Below, in pieces: positions 18,415 through 27,301 of a DNA stretch of 64,000 nucleotides. Every line of letters begins with the position of its first letter. Position 1 is the first letter of the stretch. Made by a program: the position numbers and the translations under genes. The notes beneath the pieces are model-generated. The model was not told where the DNA came from, ran no database searches, and worked only from the letters and a program-made list of their open reading frames with translations. Source of the stretch: Kitasatospora sp. DSM 101779 (GTDB taxonomy: Bacteria; Actinomycetota; Actinomycetes; Streptomycetales; Streptomycetaceae). The DNA lies in the NCBI RefSeq assembly GCF_025655475.1, contig NZ_JAHTIK010000001.1, positions 2,368,628-2,432,627 on the forward strand, given 5' to 3'.

Positions 18415-18485
18415 GGGGGTCTCCCTCGGGAGGTGGATGAGCCGCCGGAAGGCCCGGCACCACCAAGAAAGCACACTCGCTAAAT

Positions 18486-18504
18486 AAGTGCAATGACTAA
18501 ACTT
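18486..18504. promoter_or_regulatory. Imperfect palindrome, candidate TetR operator
   Basis: The 19-base sequence AAGTGCAATGACTAAACTT is centred on 18495 and matches its own reverse complement at 12 positions around the centre (AAGT...ACTT ends). It lies in an AT-rich patch between the divergent TetX-like and TetR genes, where a TetR self-operator normally sits. Binding is inferred from position. Confidence 0.4.
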
Positions 18505-18532
18505 CCATACCGGATTCACTTCGGGGTAGGGT

Positions 18533-19132
18533 GTGCGGGTGACCGAACCGACGGGGCGCCGCGAGCGCAAGAAGGCCCAGACCCGCCAGTCCCTGGCCGA
18601 CGCCGCACTCGAGCTCTTCCTCGATCGCGGCTACGACCAGGTCGGCGTCAAGGACGTCGCCGACGCCGCCGACGTCTCGGTGACCACCCTGTTCAAGCAC
18701 TTCTCCGGCAAGGAAGCCCTGGTCTTCGACCAGGACGACGACCTGGAAGCAGCACTCGTCGCCGCCGTGCACGACCGCACCCCCGGCAAGTCGATCCCGC
18801 AGGCGCTGCGCGAGCACATCCTGCTGAAGCAGACCCAGCTCGCCGTCCACGCCACGGACGCCCGGTTCACCGAGTTCACGCGCATGGTGCAGGAGACCCC
18901 CGCGCTGCGCGACTACGCCCACCGCATGTGGACCCGCCACGAAGCGGCCCTGGCGCGGGCCATCGCCGAGGCTGTCGGCGCCCCCGAGGACGACGTCAGC
19001 TGCGCCGCCCTGGCCCGTTTCGCCCTGGAGGCCCGGGGCCTCATCCTGCGGCACCCCGAGCCGCGCCGCGCCGCCGACGAGGCCTTCGCGTTGCTCGAAC
19101 ACGGCTGGGCGGCCTCCCACCCGGGCAACTGA
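18533..19132 (+). CDS. TetR-family transcriptional regulator
   Basis: 199 aa from GTG 18533; GTG 18539 is an alternative. The N-terminal HTH is clear (AALELFLDRGYDQVGVKDVA, then DVSVTTLFKHFSGKEAL). The C-terminal domain resembles the mycofactocin/MftR-like TetR group. Divergent from the monooxygenase gene it probably represses. The last 12 codons and the stop lie in the first unit of a 58-bp tandem duplication. Confidence 0.88.
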   Translation: MRVTEPTGRRERKKAQTRQSLADAALELFLDRGYDQVGVKDVADAADVSVTTLFKHFSGKEALVFDQDDDLEAALVAAVHDRTPGKSIPQALREHILLKQTQLAVHATDARFTEFTRMVQETPALRDYAHRMWTRHEAALARAIAEAVGAPEDDVSCAALARFALEARGLILRHPEPRRAADEAFALLEHGWAASHPGN

Positions 19133-19212
19133 CCCGCCCTCCGGACGGGCCGCCGAACACGGCTGAGCGGCCTCCCACCCGGGCAGCTGACACGCCGTCC
19201 GGACGGGCCGCC
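19097..19212. repeat. 58-bp tandem duplication across the tetR stop codon
   Basis: 19097-19154 and 19155-19212 align end to end with four mismatches. The unit begins GAACACGGCT and ends GACGGGCCGCC. The first copy holds the 3' end of the TetR gene and its stop; the second is non-coding. Each copy carries a CCGNCCGGACGG palindrome that could act as a terminator stem. Confidence 0.85.
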
Positions 19213-19789
19213 GACCATGGCTCCGCGCTCGCCGGCCGGCAGGGGCCGTGGGGCAGCAGGAACCGGCGATGAGCGGGCAGGCACGCTCATCCGTCACGGC
19301 GATCAGGGACTCGACACCTCGTGATCACCCGAGACCGTGCCGGCTGCGTTCCACTGCCACGGCAAACTACGCGGACACGCAAGCTACCTGAACCGGTGTC
19401 AAGCCGGGCAGGAGCTCTGACCGACACCGCCCTCGCTTCTCAGGAGTGGCCGTCCGGCTCTCGACGCCCTGACTGCTGATTGAGATGTGCGCGCCTTGTG
19501 CGGTCACTGATGACGGAGACGACAGCGGGGTGTTCTTCGGGGCCACCGGCATACCGATGGAGCCGAGGTCCACTGGGCGGTGGACATCACTGCTTGCGTT
19601 CAACAATGCGTCGACCGGCCGGCTATCCCCCTACAGAGGCCCGTACCGTTCGTCGTCGGCCCAATCGGCACCCGGGCGCCGCCGGCAGGCACCCGACGAT
19701 CCGCCGGACACACTGCCTGGCCCCGCCCTGAACGGCGTCGCCGGCGCCGAGGTGAGCTCGGCGAGCCGCTACTCACCGCGGAGCGGCGC
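19213..19789. other. Non-coding gap
   Basis: No gene with family features on either strand. Short frames have no ribosome site and no recognisable motif. The right end probably includes the degraded 3' end of the adjacent SnoaL-like pseudogene. Confidence 0.4.
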
Positions 19790-20125
19790 AGGCAGAACTT
19801 GTAGACCCCGCTCGGGATCATCTGGATGCTCTCGCCGGTGTTCCTCGTCTGCATCAGATGGGCCCGCACCTCAGCGGTGACGGCGGCCGCCGTCGTGACC
19901 ACGGCATTGCCCAGGTGGTACCACACCCTTCCGGTCTGGGCCGTGTGCCCGTCACGGATGAAGTCGAGCACCACCGCGCGTCCGGCCCGGGCCGAGCACT
20001 CCCTGTCCGGGCATCGTGAAGGTCCAGGTGGTGTCTTCGCTCAGTACCGCTTCCGGCTCGGGCACATTCACCTCGTCCAGGGCGTGGGCGTAGTGCGCCA
20101 CCGCCTGCTGGAGTTCGGCGATCAC
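19790..20125 (-). pseudogene. SnoaL/NTF2-like protein, frameshifted
   Basis: GTG at 20125 overlaps the upstream oxidoreductase stop (GTGA) and starts IAELQQAVAHYAHALDE, then DTTWTFTMPGQGV, before running into a stop near 19970. A second frame then supplies VLDFIRDGHTAQTGRVWYHL and GESIQMIPSGVYKFCLRR. Together the parts read like a SnoaL/NTF2-like fold protein (130-150 aa) with one frameshift near 19980 and a ragged C-terminus. Such proteins act as cyclases, isomerases or hydroxylases on small molecules. It was coupled to the oxidoreductase gene, which is also broken. Confidence 0.6.
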
Positions 20126-21120
20126 GAGACCACCGTCAGCACGATCTTGCCTTGGATGTGGCCCTGCGCGGCTCGCGTGTGTGCGCTGCCCGCCTCGGAC
20201 AGCGGGTAGGTGCTGTCCACCCCGACCTGCAGCGTGCCCTCGTCGAACAGGCGCCCGATCTCGGCGAGCTGGCGGCCGTTGGACCGCACCTGAATGTTCG
20301 AGACCGTGATGCCCAGACTCGCCGTCTCTTCCGGGTCGTACTGGGCGAAGAACACCGGAAGCATGGTGCCGCCGCGCTTGAGCACAGTCAGGAAGCGTGA
20401 GCTGTCCGGGCCACCGACGGTGTCGATCACCAGGTCGACACCGCTGACCACGTCCGCAGCCTGCGTCCTGGTGTAGTCGATGAACTCATCGGCGCCGAGC
20501 TTGCGCAGGAACTGCTCGTGCCGCCCAGAGGCCACCGCGATGACGTGTGCCCCCTTCCATTTCGCCAGCTGCACCGCGAAGTGCCCCACTCCACCGGCGG
20601 CCCCGTTGACCAGCACGGTCATCCCTGGCGTGATCGGCACCGGCTGGTGCACCTACCCGGTGAAAACAGACGGCACGTCGTGGCCGAGATCGACCAGGTA
20701 CTGCCAGGCCGTAAGCACCGCCATCGGCGCCCCGGCCGCCTGCACATGGTCGATACCGGCCGGCTTGTGAGCCAGGTCCGAAGCCGGCGCGGCCACGTAG
20801 TCGGCGTACGTCCGGCCGTCGAATCCGGGGAACCGCAGCATGCCGAAGACCTCGTCACCGACGGCGAACCCCAGCACGTCCGGAGCGACCGCCTGGACCA
20901 CTCCCGACATGTCCGTTCCGGGGACCAGAGGGAACTCCAGGGTCGGCCTCATCTCGGCCGGCATGACCCTCATCCCCTCCCGCAGGTACCAGTCCGGCGG
21001 GTTGATGCCCGCCGCGTGCACCCGGACGAGCACCTCGCCCGGGCCGATCGCGGGAACCGGCACCTCGTCATACTGCAAAACCTCCGGCCCGCCCGCTTCG
21101 TGGAACTGGATCGCCTTCAT
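20122..21120 (-). pseudogene. Zinc-free MDR / quinone oxidoreductase, split by an in-frame amber stop
   Basis: The first part (21120 to 20656) reads MKAIQFHEAGGPEVLQYDEV, PWDW-like INPPDWYLREG and PLVPGTDMSGVV. It ends at a TAG at 20653-20655. The same frame resumes at once with VHQPVPITPGMTVLVNGAAG, the NADPH-binding GAAGGVGHFAVQLA and a normal C-terminus. The whole would be 332 aa, standard for QOR-like NADP reductases. A single CAG-to-TAG change explains the break. A GTG right after the TAG could restart the second half. Divergent LysR regulator at 21243. Either a recent pseudogene or a sequence error. Confidence 0.75.
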
Positions 21121-21242
21121 CGCGCCTACCTCTTGCTCGGGGAAACGTTGCTCCTTCAGTCAATGGCCAGGACGGCATGGCCGTCCAAGACCGGTTCGGC
21201 AACCTGATCATTCCGAAAGGGCATGACGCGTACGCTGCAAGG

Positions 21243-22118
21243 GTGAACGATCTCGGACAGGACCTGGAACTGCGGCTGGTGCGCTACTTCACCGTGGTGG
21301 CGGCCCACCAGCACTTCGGCCGGGCCGCCGCCGACCTGCACGTGGCCCAGCCTGCGCTGAGCCGCCAGATCCAACGGCTCGAAAGGTATCTCGGCGCACG
21401 ACTGCTGGACCGCGTGCCCCGGGGCGCCCGGCTCACTCAGGCCGGCCAGAGGTTCCTCCCCCGGGCCCAAGCCCTGCTGCAGGCCGCCCGCCAGGCCGAA
21501 CTGGCCGTGCGTGAACAAGCCGAGACCGATCGCATCGCCATCGGTTACGTCGAAGACCTGGTGATCACCGCCGCCGTACGGGAACTGCGCCGCCGCTACC
21601 CGGATGCTGAGGTCACCACCCGGTACCTGAGTTGCCGCGACCTCGGGGCGCTGTCCGACAAGCGCGTCGACGCCCTGATCGCGCGGGCCCCGCTGCCGCT
21701 CACCGCCGACGACGTCTTCACCACCCCGCTGTACGAGGAGCCCCGGATGCTCGTGGTCCCGCGCGGCCACCCCCTGGCCGACCGCCCGTCGGTGACCGCG
21801 GAAGAACTGGCCGGCGAGGAGGCGGCGCCGTGCCCGTTCGAGACCCCGGACTGGACTTCCTACCGGATCCTCGGGGCCGACGTGCCGCCGATCGAGAGCT
21901 ACGAGGACAAGATCGAACTCGTCGCGAGTGGCAGGGCGATCGCGGTGCTACCGGTCGGCGATCGGCGTAGCTCACTGCGCCCCAACCTCGTCACCGTCCC
22001 GATCGAGGGCGCTCCTTCCAACCAGGTCGTCCTGGTCAGCCGCAAGGACGACCCGAATCCGATGATCAGGAATCTCCGGCTGGTCGCCAAGGCCGTCCTG
22101 ACCGCCCCCGCGGCCTGA
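21243..22118 (+). CDS. LysR-family transcriptional regulator
   Basis: 291 aa from GTG 21243; an ATG 22 codons upstream is open but gives a non-family N-terminus. The HTH reads LVRYFTVVAAHQHFGRAA and VAQPALSRQIQRLERYLG, followed by the LTQAGQRFLPRA linker and a periplasmic-binding-protein-like effector domain. Slightly shorter than usual (300) in the effector domain. Divergent from the broken oxidoreductase, its likely target. Confidence 0.88.
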   Translation: MNDLGQDLELRLVRYFTVVAAHQHFGRAAADLHVAQPALSRQIQRLERYLGARLLDRVPRGARLTQAGQRFLPRAQALLQAARQAELAVREQAETDRIAIGYVEDLVITAAVRELRRRYPDAEVTTRYLSCRDLGALSDKRVDALIARAPLPLTADDVFTTPLYEEPRMLVVPRGHPLADRPSVTAEELAGEEAAPCPFETPDWTSYRILGADVPPIESYEDKIELVASGRAIAVLPVGDRRSSLRPNLVTVPIEGAPSNQVVLVSRKDDPNPMIRNLRLVAKAVLTAPAA

Positions 22119-22477
22119 CCGGGCTCGCCTTCTCCTACAGCAAGGCGATGCGCGAGGGCCAGGAGGTACGCATCCTGCCAAGGGCCTGGTCCACCCGGTG
22201 CCGTGGATGCCGTCGCTGGAGCAGACCATCGCCGACATCGCCCAGGACGCCCCGCGCTGGGACTTCACGGCTTTCCGGCCCAGAGCCGATGGCGTGATCA
22301 TCGCCAAGGTGGCGCTGTCGACGGAGTGGCCCGCTTGGTCGAAGAAGCAGGCTCGCACCACCCCCAAGACGACGCGGCCACCGGGCCGGCTCGCTCGTTC
22401 GACCAGACAGATGAGTCGGCGCCGCGTATCGCCTGGCGCGAGGAGGCTGGTCAGCTCCGGGATCGCCTCGGGGCCCG
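22119..22477. other. Non-coding or degraded stretch
   Basis: No intact gene. One frame reads PSLEQTIADIAQDAPRWDF, which looks protein-like but matches nothing I recognise. It lies directly before the integrase fragment and may be decayed N-terminal coding sequence of the same element. Confidence 0.3.
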
Positions 22478-22970
22478 GCCGCTGCCGAACGTCAGATCTG
22501 GACCGTGCAGGACGCCGTCCGCTTCCTGGACCGCTGCCAAGCCACCGACCCGGCCTTCGCCGACCTCATCGAGGTCCTCATCGACACCGGCATACGCAAA
22601 GGCGAAGCCCTCGCCCTGCACTGGACCGACGTTCACCTGCCCGACCGCGTCCGCTACATCCGCCACACGCTGTCCGCTGTCGACAACAACCGGCTGGTTC
22701 TCACCCCGCCGAAGACCCGCTCCAGCAAGGGCTGGGTCGCCATTCCCCGCGCGTCGCCACCGCCCTGCGCCACCGCGTGGCCGGCAGTGGCCCCTCACAG
22801 CTCCGGGCGCCCCACGACGGATACGTCTCCCACCGCCCCGACCGCCGCCCCCTCCACCCCGCCTATGTCCTCAACCACTTCCACCACCTGTGCCGCGAGT
22901 TCTGAGTCCCCCGCACCATCGTCCATGATCTGCGCCGCCTCGCCGCGACCATCGCCATCACTGCCGCAGG
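22478..22970 (+). pseudogene. Tyrosine recombinase fragment, multiply broken
   Basis: A frame near 22484 reads ERQIWTVQDAVRFLDRC and then LIEVLIDTGIRKGEALALHW, which includes the first catalytic arginine region (TGIRKGE). After GWVAIPR it shifts frame (~22750) to VATALRHRVAG and HFHHLCREF, meets a stop, then shows VPRTIVHDLRRLAATIAI, a degraded HxLRHTxAT box. At least two lesions and no catalytic tyrosine segment. It is distinct from the two related integrase remnants further right. Confidence 0.6.
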
Positions 22971-23067
22971 GGCGTTTCGAAGTCCCAGTGATCACGTGAG
23001 TCTGCAGCTCCCGGCGGTGCGGAGGCAGGGCTGATGCAAAGTCACCGTGATCAAGTAGACGTGCTGG

Positions 23068-23826
23068 TCAGGGGATGTCCAGGAGGTCCAGCGGCCGGGT
23101 GAACGGCTCGTATGAGACGTGGCGAAGGCCGGCCGCGATGCCGGGGAGACCGTGACGACGAAGCGTGTTGATCGCCAGGTTCCGCAGGGCGGCCGTGTTC
23201 TCCGGGGCCGCGTCCGGTGCGGACCTTGGACGCGTCCTCGCGGAAGGTGGTGTCCCGGACAAGGTGGAGCCGGTTCTCGATGGTCCACTGCGACCGGAGG
23301 ATCTCTCCGATCCGCTGGGGCGAGGCCTGCTGGTGGGTCAGGTCGGTGATCGCGTAGACGGCCTGGCGGGTGAGCCGCCCGTTCTTCAGGTCGGTGCGGT
23401 GGCGGGTGATGCGCGCGGCCTGGGCGGCGTGGGGGAAGTCCAGGCCCAGGTCGGTGACGGTCAAGGCCCTGGTCACTCGGGTCTCGCGGCGGCCGTGCCC
23501 AGTGCCCCGCTCGTAGCGGCGGGCGGTGACCTGGCTCCATGGCAGCGACCGGAGCCGGGCGTGCAGGACGGGCTGGTTGGCCTTGACGATCAGCAGGCAG
23601 TGCGCCTTCTTCTCCTCGACGAGGAAGCGGGCATGGCCGCGCTGGGTGTGCAGGGCGTCGGCGGTCACCGTCACGCCGGTCAGGTCGTAGGGCTTCAGCA
23701 GGGCCGCGAAACAGGTGATCTCGTTGGTGCGGTCCGGCACCCGCAGCTGGCCCACCGCCTGGCCGCTGCCGGTCATCGCGGACAGCAGGTGCGCGACCGG
23801 CGTCTGCTCATCCAGTCTCGCCCCTT
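23068..23826 (-). mobile_element. ISAs1-family transposase remnant
   Basis: The minus strand reads RLDEQTPVAHLLSAMTGSG, VTADALHTQRGHARFLVEE, LLIVKANQPVLHARLRSLPW and later SQWTIENRLHLVRDTTFRED, all hallmarks of ISAs1-type DDE transposases (the DALHTQ and W-x-IENxLHWVRD boxes). Near 23215 the frame shifts and continues APENTAALRNLAINTLRRHG to the natural C-terminus. The N-terminal third is missing; the homology stops at about 23826, next to the start of the excisionase-like gene. No terminal inverted repeats were found by eye. Inactive. Confidence 0.75.
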
Positions 23827-23836
23827 GCCCGAGATC

Positions 23837-24117
23837 ATGTTGACGATCGATCAGGCAGCCCAGCTGATCGAGTCGATGAACCAGCACGGTGCTGGCCGTC
23901 CCGCGCGCGGCGGGCTGCTACACAACGGCTGGTACTCCACCGAGGAAGTCGCAGAGCTGATCGACGTCGACCCGTCGACACTGAGACGCTGGCGCACCTC
24001 CAACCCCGTCCAGGGCCCGCCGTTCGTCCGCCTCACCTCGCGGTGTCCATGTACAGCATCCCCGACGTCGAGGCCTGGCCGGCGTCGCGTCGCATCGTTC
24101 CCGGAGAGGCGGCCTGA
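23837..24117 (+). pseudogene. Excisionase-like HTH protein, frameshifted
   Basis: From ATG 23837 the frame reads MLTIDQAAQLIESMNQHG, then WYSTEEVAELIDVDPSTLRR, a MerR/Xis-type HTH. After GPPFVRLTSR the frame must shift (~24045) to continue SMYSIPDVEAWPASRRIVPG, the normal end for such proteins. Its stop overlaps the integrase ATG by one base (TGATG), the usual xis-int arrangement of AICEs. It belongs to element remnant 1. Confidence 0.6.
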
Positions 24118-25390
24118 TGCCCCAGCAGAACCCCCCAATCGGTGTGAAGCTCTCGACGGACATCGAGTACCGGCCACAGTACCCGAGCCCGTGCCGCGCC
24201 CGCGTCCGGTGGTCCGACCCGACGACCGGCCGGCGGCCGTCCCGCTCCGAGATGTTCACGACCGAGGACGCCGCCGAGGACTGGATCGCGGGAATGCTGC
24301 GGCTGGCCAGCGGCGGCGTCACTCCGGCCACGGCGACCATGCCGCTGGCCGAGTACGGAGACTCGGTGATGAACTCGCCCTGCGCGGCCCGGAGTCCAAG
24401 ACGCTGGACCCCTACCGCGCAGGGTGGCGGCTGGCGGCTGGCGGCTGGCGGCTGGCGGCTGGCGGCTGCGGATCGTTCCCACGCTCGGCCACCTGCCCCT
24501 GCGCACAATCACGAACGGTGTGATCGACCGCGCCGTCTACGGCTGGATCGCCGACGAGCACGGCCGCTCGACCGTGAAAAACACCCTCGCCGTGCTGGTG
24601 CGGGTCATGGAACAGGCAGTCCGTGACGGCGTCATCGACACCAACCCCGCCAAGGTCAGCGGCTGGCAGCGCGAGTACCAGCAGGCGGAGGACGAGCTGG
24701 ACGACCCGCGGGCGCCGGCCCTGCCGGACTGGCAGACGCTGGACGACCTGGCGAGCGCCCTGGTGCTGCGCTCGCATGGCCAGTACGGCGGCTGGGGCGA
24801 CGTGGTGCGCTTCGCGGCCTGCACCGCGGCCCGGATCGGCGAGGTCTCCGGCGTGCGGCGCAAAGACATCGACCGCGTGCGGTGGACGTGGGACCTGTGT
24901 CGGCAGACCACCACCGCGCCGGGCGGGGTTGGTCGACAAGGGAACCAAGGGCAAGCGCCGCCGGACGGTGCCGCTGATCCCGGAGATCCGGGAGCTGGTC
25001 GCCCGGCGGCTCGACGTGATCGGCCCCGACCCGATGGCCCGGCTGTTCAGCGGGCCCCGGGACGGTCGGATCACCACGGCGGTCCTGCGGGACGCCACGC
25101 ACTGGGACGAGGTGGTCGTGGAGCTCGGCTACGAGCACCTGCGCCGGCACGACCTCCGCCACACCGGGCTGACGTGGATGGCCGACGCCGGGGTGCCGCT
25201 GCACGTTCTGCGGAAGATCGCCGGGCACGGGTCGCTGACGACGACACAGCGCTATCTGCACCCTGACCGGCGGGCCATCGAGCGGGCTGGCGAGGCGCTG
25301 AGTGCGCACCTGAGCGGCCCGCGCAGGGCGCCTGGTCCCGAAGTGGTCCCGCCGGACTCCCCCGGCCGACACCTGCGGCTCGTCCGCTGA
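24117..25390 (+). pseudogene. AICE tyrosine recombinase (element remnant 1), three frame lesions
   Basis: The N-terminus MPQQNPPIGVKLSTDIEYRP and WIAGMLRLASGG is in one frame. A 1-base lesion near 24370 moves to ELALRGPESKTLDPYRAGWR. A heptamer expansion (24426-24467) moves to RIVPTLGHLPLRTITN and onward through AARIGEVSGVRRKD. An extra G near 24920 moves to LVDKGTKGKRRRTVPLIPEI. The catalytic end is intact: HDLRHTGLTWM, GHGSLTTTQRYLHP. The full protein would be about 410 aa. It is followed by a terminator and an att-like copy of the tRNA-Pro 3' end, as in a real AICE. Confidence 0.8.
24426..24467. repeat. Six perfect GGCGGCT heptamers inside the integrase remnant
   Basis: The unit GGCGGCT occurs six times without interruption. 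One copy alone reads GGG TGG CGG CTG CGG ATC GTT (GWRLRIV), the expected integrase sequence, so the ancestral number was probably one and five extra copies add 35 bases and shift the frame. Consistent with slipped-strand expansion. Confidence 0.9.
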
Positions 25391-25411
25391 TCCACCCTCG
25401 GAAACAACAAA

Positions 25412-25450
25412 AGCCCCGCTGGCTTGGATTTTCATCCAGTCAGCAGGGCT
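25412..25450. terminator. Stem-loop after integrase remnant 1
   Basis: AGCCCCGCTG at 25412 pairs with CAGCAGGGCT at 25441 (one mismatch), with an inner TGGAT/ATCCA stem and a short TTTC loop. It lies 22 bases after the integrase stop. Confidence 0.7.
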
Positions 25451-25459
25451 CCGACATTA

Positions 25460-25501
25460 CTGTCGGGACGGCAGGATTTGAAACCGCGGCCCCTTGTCCC
25501 C
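25460..25501. repeat. Degenerate att site (tRNA-Pro 3' copy)
   Basis: Starting CTGTCGGGACGGCAGGATTT, this 42-base stretch matches the tRNA-Pro 3' half at 48782 with about five differences. It marks the old right end of element remnant 1. Confidence 0.75.
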
Positions 25502-25625
25502 GGGACAGAGGCCACGTCGGGCCACCTGCACCGAATCTCCCGGTGTTCAGAACCAGCAGCGACAGAAAGGACACAAGAGAAATAATCCTTCCACTTAAAA
25601 CAAAGGACGGATGCGCCGACGCTCC

Positions 25626-27299
25626 TTAGTCTACCCTTTTCGACCTCGCCTCCCAAGCCTCCCGCTCCTCCGCAAGCTCTGCCGCCTTCTTCAGCGCCTC
25701 TTCAATCTGGGGATCAGTAGATAGGCCTGCCGCAGCGGAGTCCATCACGACCACCATGTCGGCCACGCGCCCCGCCTTCCGGAGGTCTTGCAAGAGTTCT
25801 CTGACTCGACCTGGAGCGTCAGACCTTCCGGCGGTTTGGAGAATGTCGTGAGCGCTACCACTATTTCCCGTGGCTCGCAGAGAATGGATAATTGCGATAG
25901 TCTCTTTCGATGACGCCCACAGCCCAACAGCCTTTATGACTCTAGCAGCATCAGTCCGGTTTCCCGCCTTTGCGCAAGCGAGAATAAGGTCCAACACGTC
26001 CGACGCCGGACGCAAGCTTGCGGCCCCTATCAGGACCCTAACCGCATCATTGCCGCGATCTACCTCACGAAGCCCTATCACCAGGTCGATTATTTCGGGA
26101 ATTGGCCGAACCCTTGAGAACGAAATAATCACCTGCTTTACAGCTTGGTGAGAGTCCGAGAGGCCAAGAGCGGCGATAATCTCAATTATGCTCGACACCG
26201 ACTGGTACCGCCCAGCACCGTCCGCTACTTGAGTATATTCCGCAGTGCGACCCAAACCAAAGAGCAGTCGAATATAGCTTACAATATTCTCTGCACTTTT
26301 AGATTCAATAACAGTGATGAAGTCGGCCACTTCCTCGGGCGAGGGATGCAGATGCCCATCCCCCCTCCTTTCAGGTTGAGCAGGCTTCACATCGGGGCCT
26401 TCAAAGACATCAAGGGTGCCCGTAAAGACTTTGCCTCCATCACGAAGAAGGTCGGGACGACTAGTGAAACTCGCGCCGCTACGCAGCATAGTTGTCTGAT
26501 CGTTCTCTGCGGTCAACTCGACAGCTGCCCTCCGCCCCTCCGGCGCAATGGACCGGCATCCGACATTCTTGAAGATGCAAATGCCTCCCGAGTTGTTCCT
26601 GTTTCGCTGCTGCGGCTCCGGGAAGGACCTCGCACCAAGCGATTCACATAGTTGATCATAGACGCTACTCATGGTCAGCAGGGCCGGCTCCCCTGGTATC
26701 CCATTCTCGAGTATATCTATCAAGGCCCCAGTGAAGGCTGTGTAGATCTCTCCGGGCGGCGATATCGCCTTCCTAGTCTCCGCTGTCGCGGTTAACACAA
26801 ATGTCCCAGCAATGTTCGTACTATTGCCTACTTTCTGCGCAGACATGCCGCCATCCAGGGCGAGACCACTCCAACAGCAATCCAAGATAACGACCCTGCG
26901 CTTCGCCCGGGCGTTTCCTCCACTTCCCCGCCTAAGCACCAGACTCCTTAGGTCTTCGTAGCGAACCGCCCGGTCAAGCCTAGAGGCACTGGAATCCTGG
27001 AGAGCCAAATATAGTTCTCCCGTAGTGTCATGGGTTAGGCCGTGCCCGAGAAAGTAGAACAACAACGTGTCAGTTGCTTCGTCAACCGCACTATGGAGGG
27101 CGTCAAATATCTGGTCTCGCGAGGGTTGAAGGAGTTCAGTGCACCTCTCAACAGGCAATCCCCATATTCGGCCGTCCCTCAGATTCCTTGTGAGACGAGT
27201 CACGCTACGCTCAACTGCTGGCAGGTCCTCAAGATGAGCATAGTTGTGCACACCGATCAGAACTGCCCCAGAGGCTAATGGATCGGACAGCTCGCGCAC
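25626..27299 (-). CDS. Caspase-like (C14) protease with C-terminal helical repeats
   Basis: 557 aa from GTG 27299. Residues ~10-230 form a caspase/metacaspase-type domain: AVLIGVHNYAHLEDLPAVE opens it, His86 lies in LLFYFLGHGLT, and the Cys142 nucleophile in RVVILDCCWSG. Residues ~330-525 consist of ~33-residue helical units such as IPEIIDLVIGLREVDRGNDA and SDVLDLILACAKAGNRTDAA, of the TPR/PPR-like type used in actinobacterial conflict proteins. Codon 8 is TTA (27276-27278), suggesting bldA control. Composition is more AT-rich than the flanks. It starts 2 bases after the EACC1-like gene. Probably an effector protease of an NTP- or sensor-regulated conflict system; the target is unknown. Confidence 0.85.
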   Translation of the reverse strand: MRELSDPLASGAVLIGVHNYAHLEDLPAVERSVTRLTRNLRDGRIWGLPVERCTELLQPSRDQIFDALHSAVDEATDTLLFYFLGHGLTHDTTGELYLALQDSSASRLDRAVRYEDLRSLVLRRGSGGNARAKRRVVILDCCWSGLALDGGMSAQKVGNSTNIAGTFVLTATAETRKAISPPGEIYTAFTGALIDILENGIPGEPALLTMSSVYDQLCESLGARSFPEPQQRNRNNSGGICIFKNVGCRSIAPEGRRAAVELTAENDQTTMLRSGASFTSRPDLLRDGGKVFTGTLDVFEGPDVKPAQPERRGDGHLHPSPEEVADFITVIESKSAENIVSYIRLLFGLGRTAEYTQVADGAGRYQSVSSIIEIIAALGLSDSHQAVKQVIISFSRVRPIPEIIDLVIGLREVDRGNDAVRVLIGAASLRPASDVLDLILACAKAGNRTDAARVIKAVGLWASSKETIAIIHSLRATGNSGSAHDILQTAGRSDAPGRVRELLQDLRKAGRVADMVVVMDSAAAGLSTDPQIEEALKKAAELAEEREAWEARSKRVD

Positions 27300-27301
27300 G
27301 G

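Larger units (their letters stand above)
24892..25501. repeat. Direct repeat A, copy 1 (integrase 3' end + terminator + att)
   Basis: This ~610-base block is colinear with 28177-28789: integrase catalytic half, a stem-loop, and a tRNA-Pro-like att. The last ~170 bases of the integrase are nearly identical. The two copies flank the caspase/EACC1 cassette. Confidence 0.85.

Noticed and set aside
19367..19880. Short open frames on both strands
   Set aside because: No start signal or conserved motif; the part right of 19790 belongs to the broken SnoaL-like gene.
22992..23887. Functional IS element
   Set aside because: The transposase lacks its N-terminal third and is frameshifted near 23215; no terminal repeats were seen.
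24426..24467. CRISPR array or VNTR of biological function
   Set aside because: The repeats are contiguous heptamers without spacers, inside a gene; slippage explains them.
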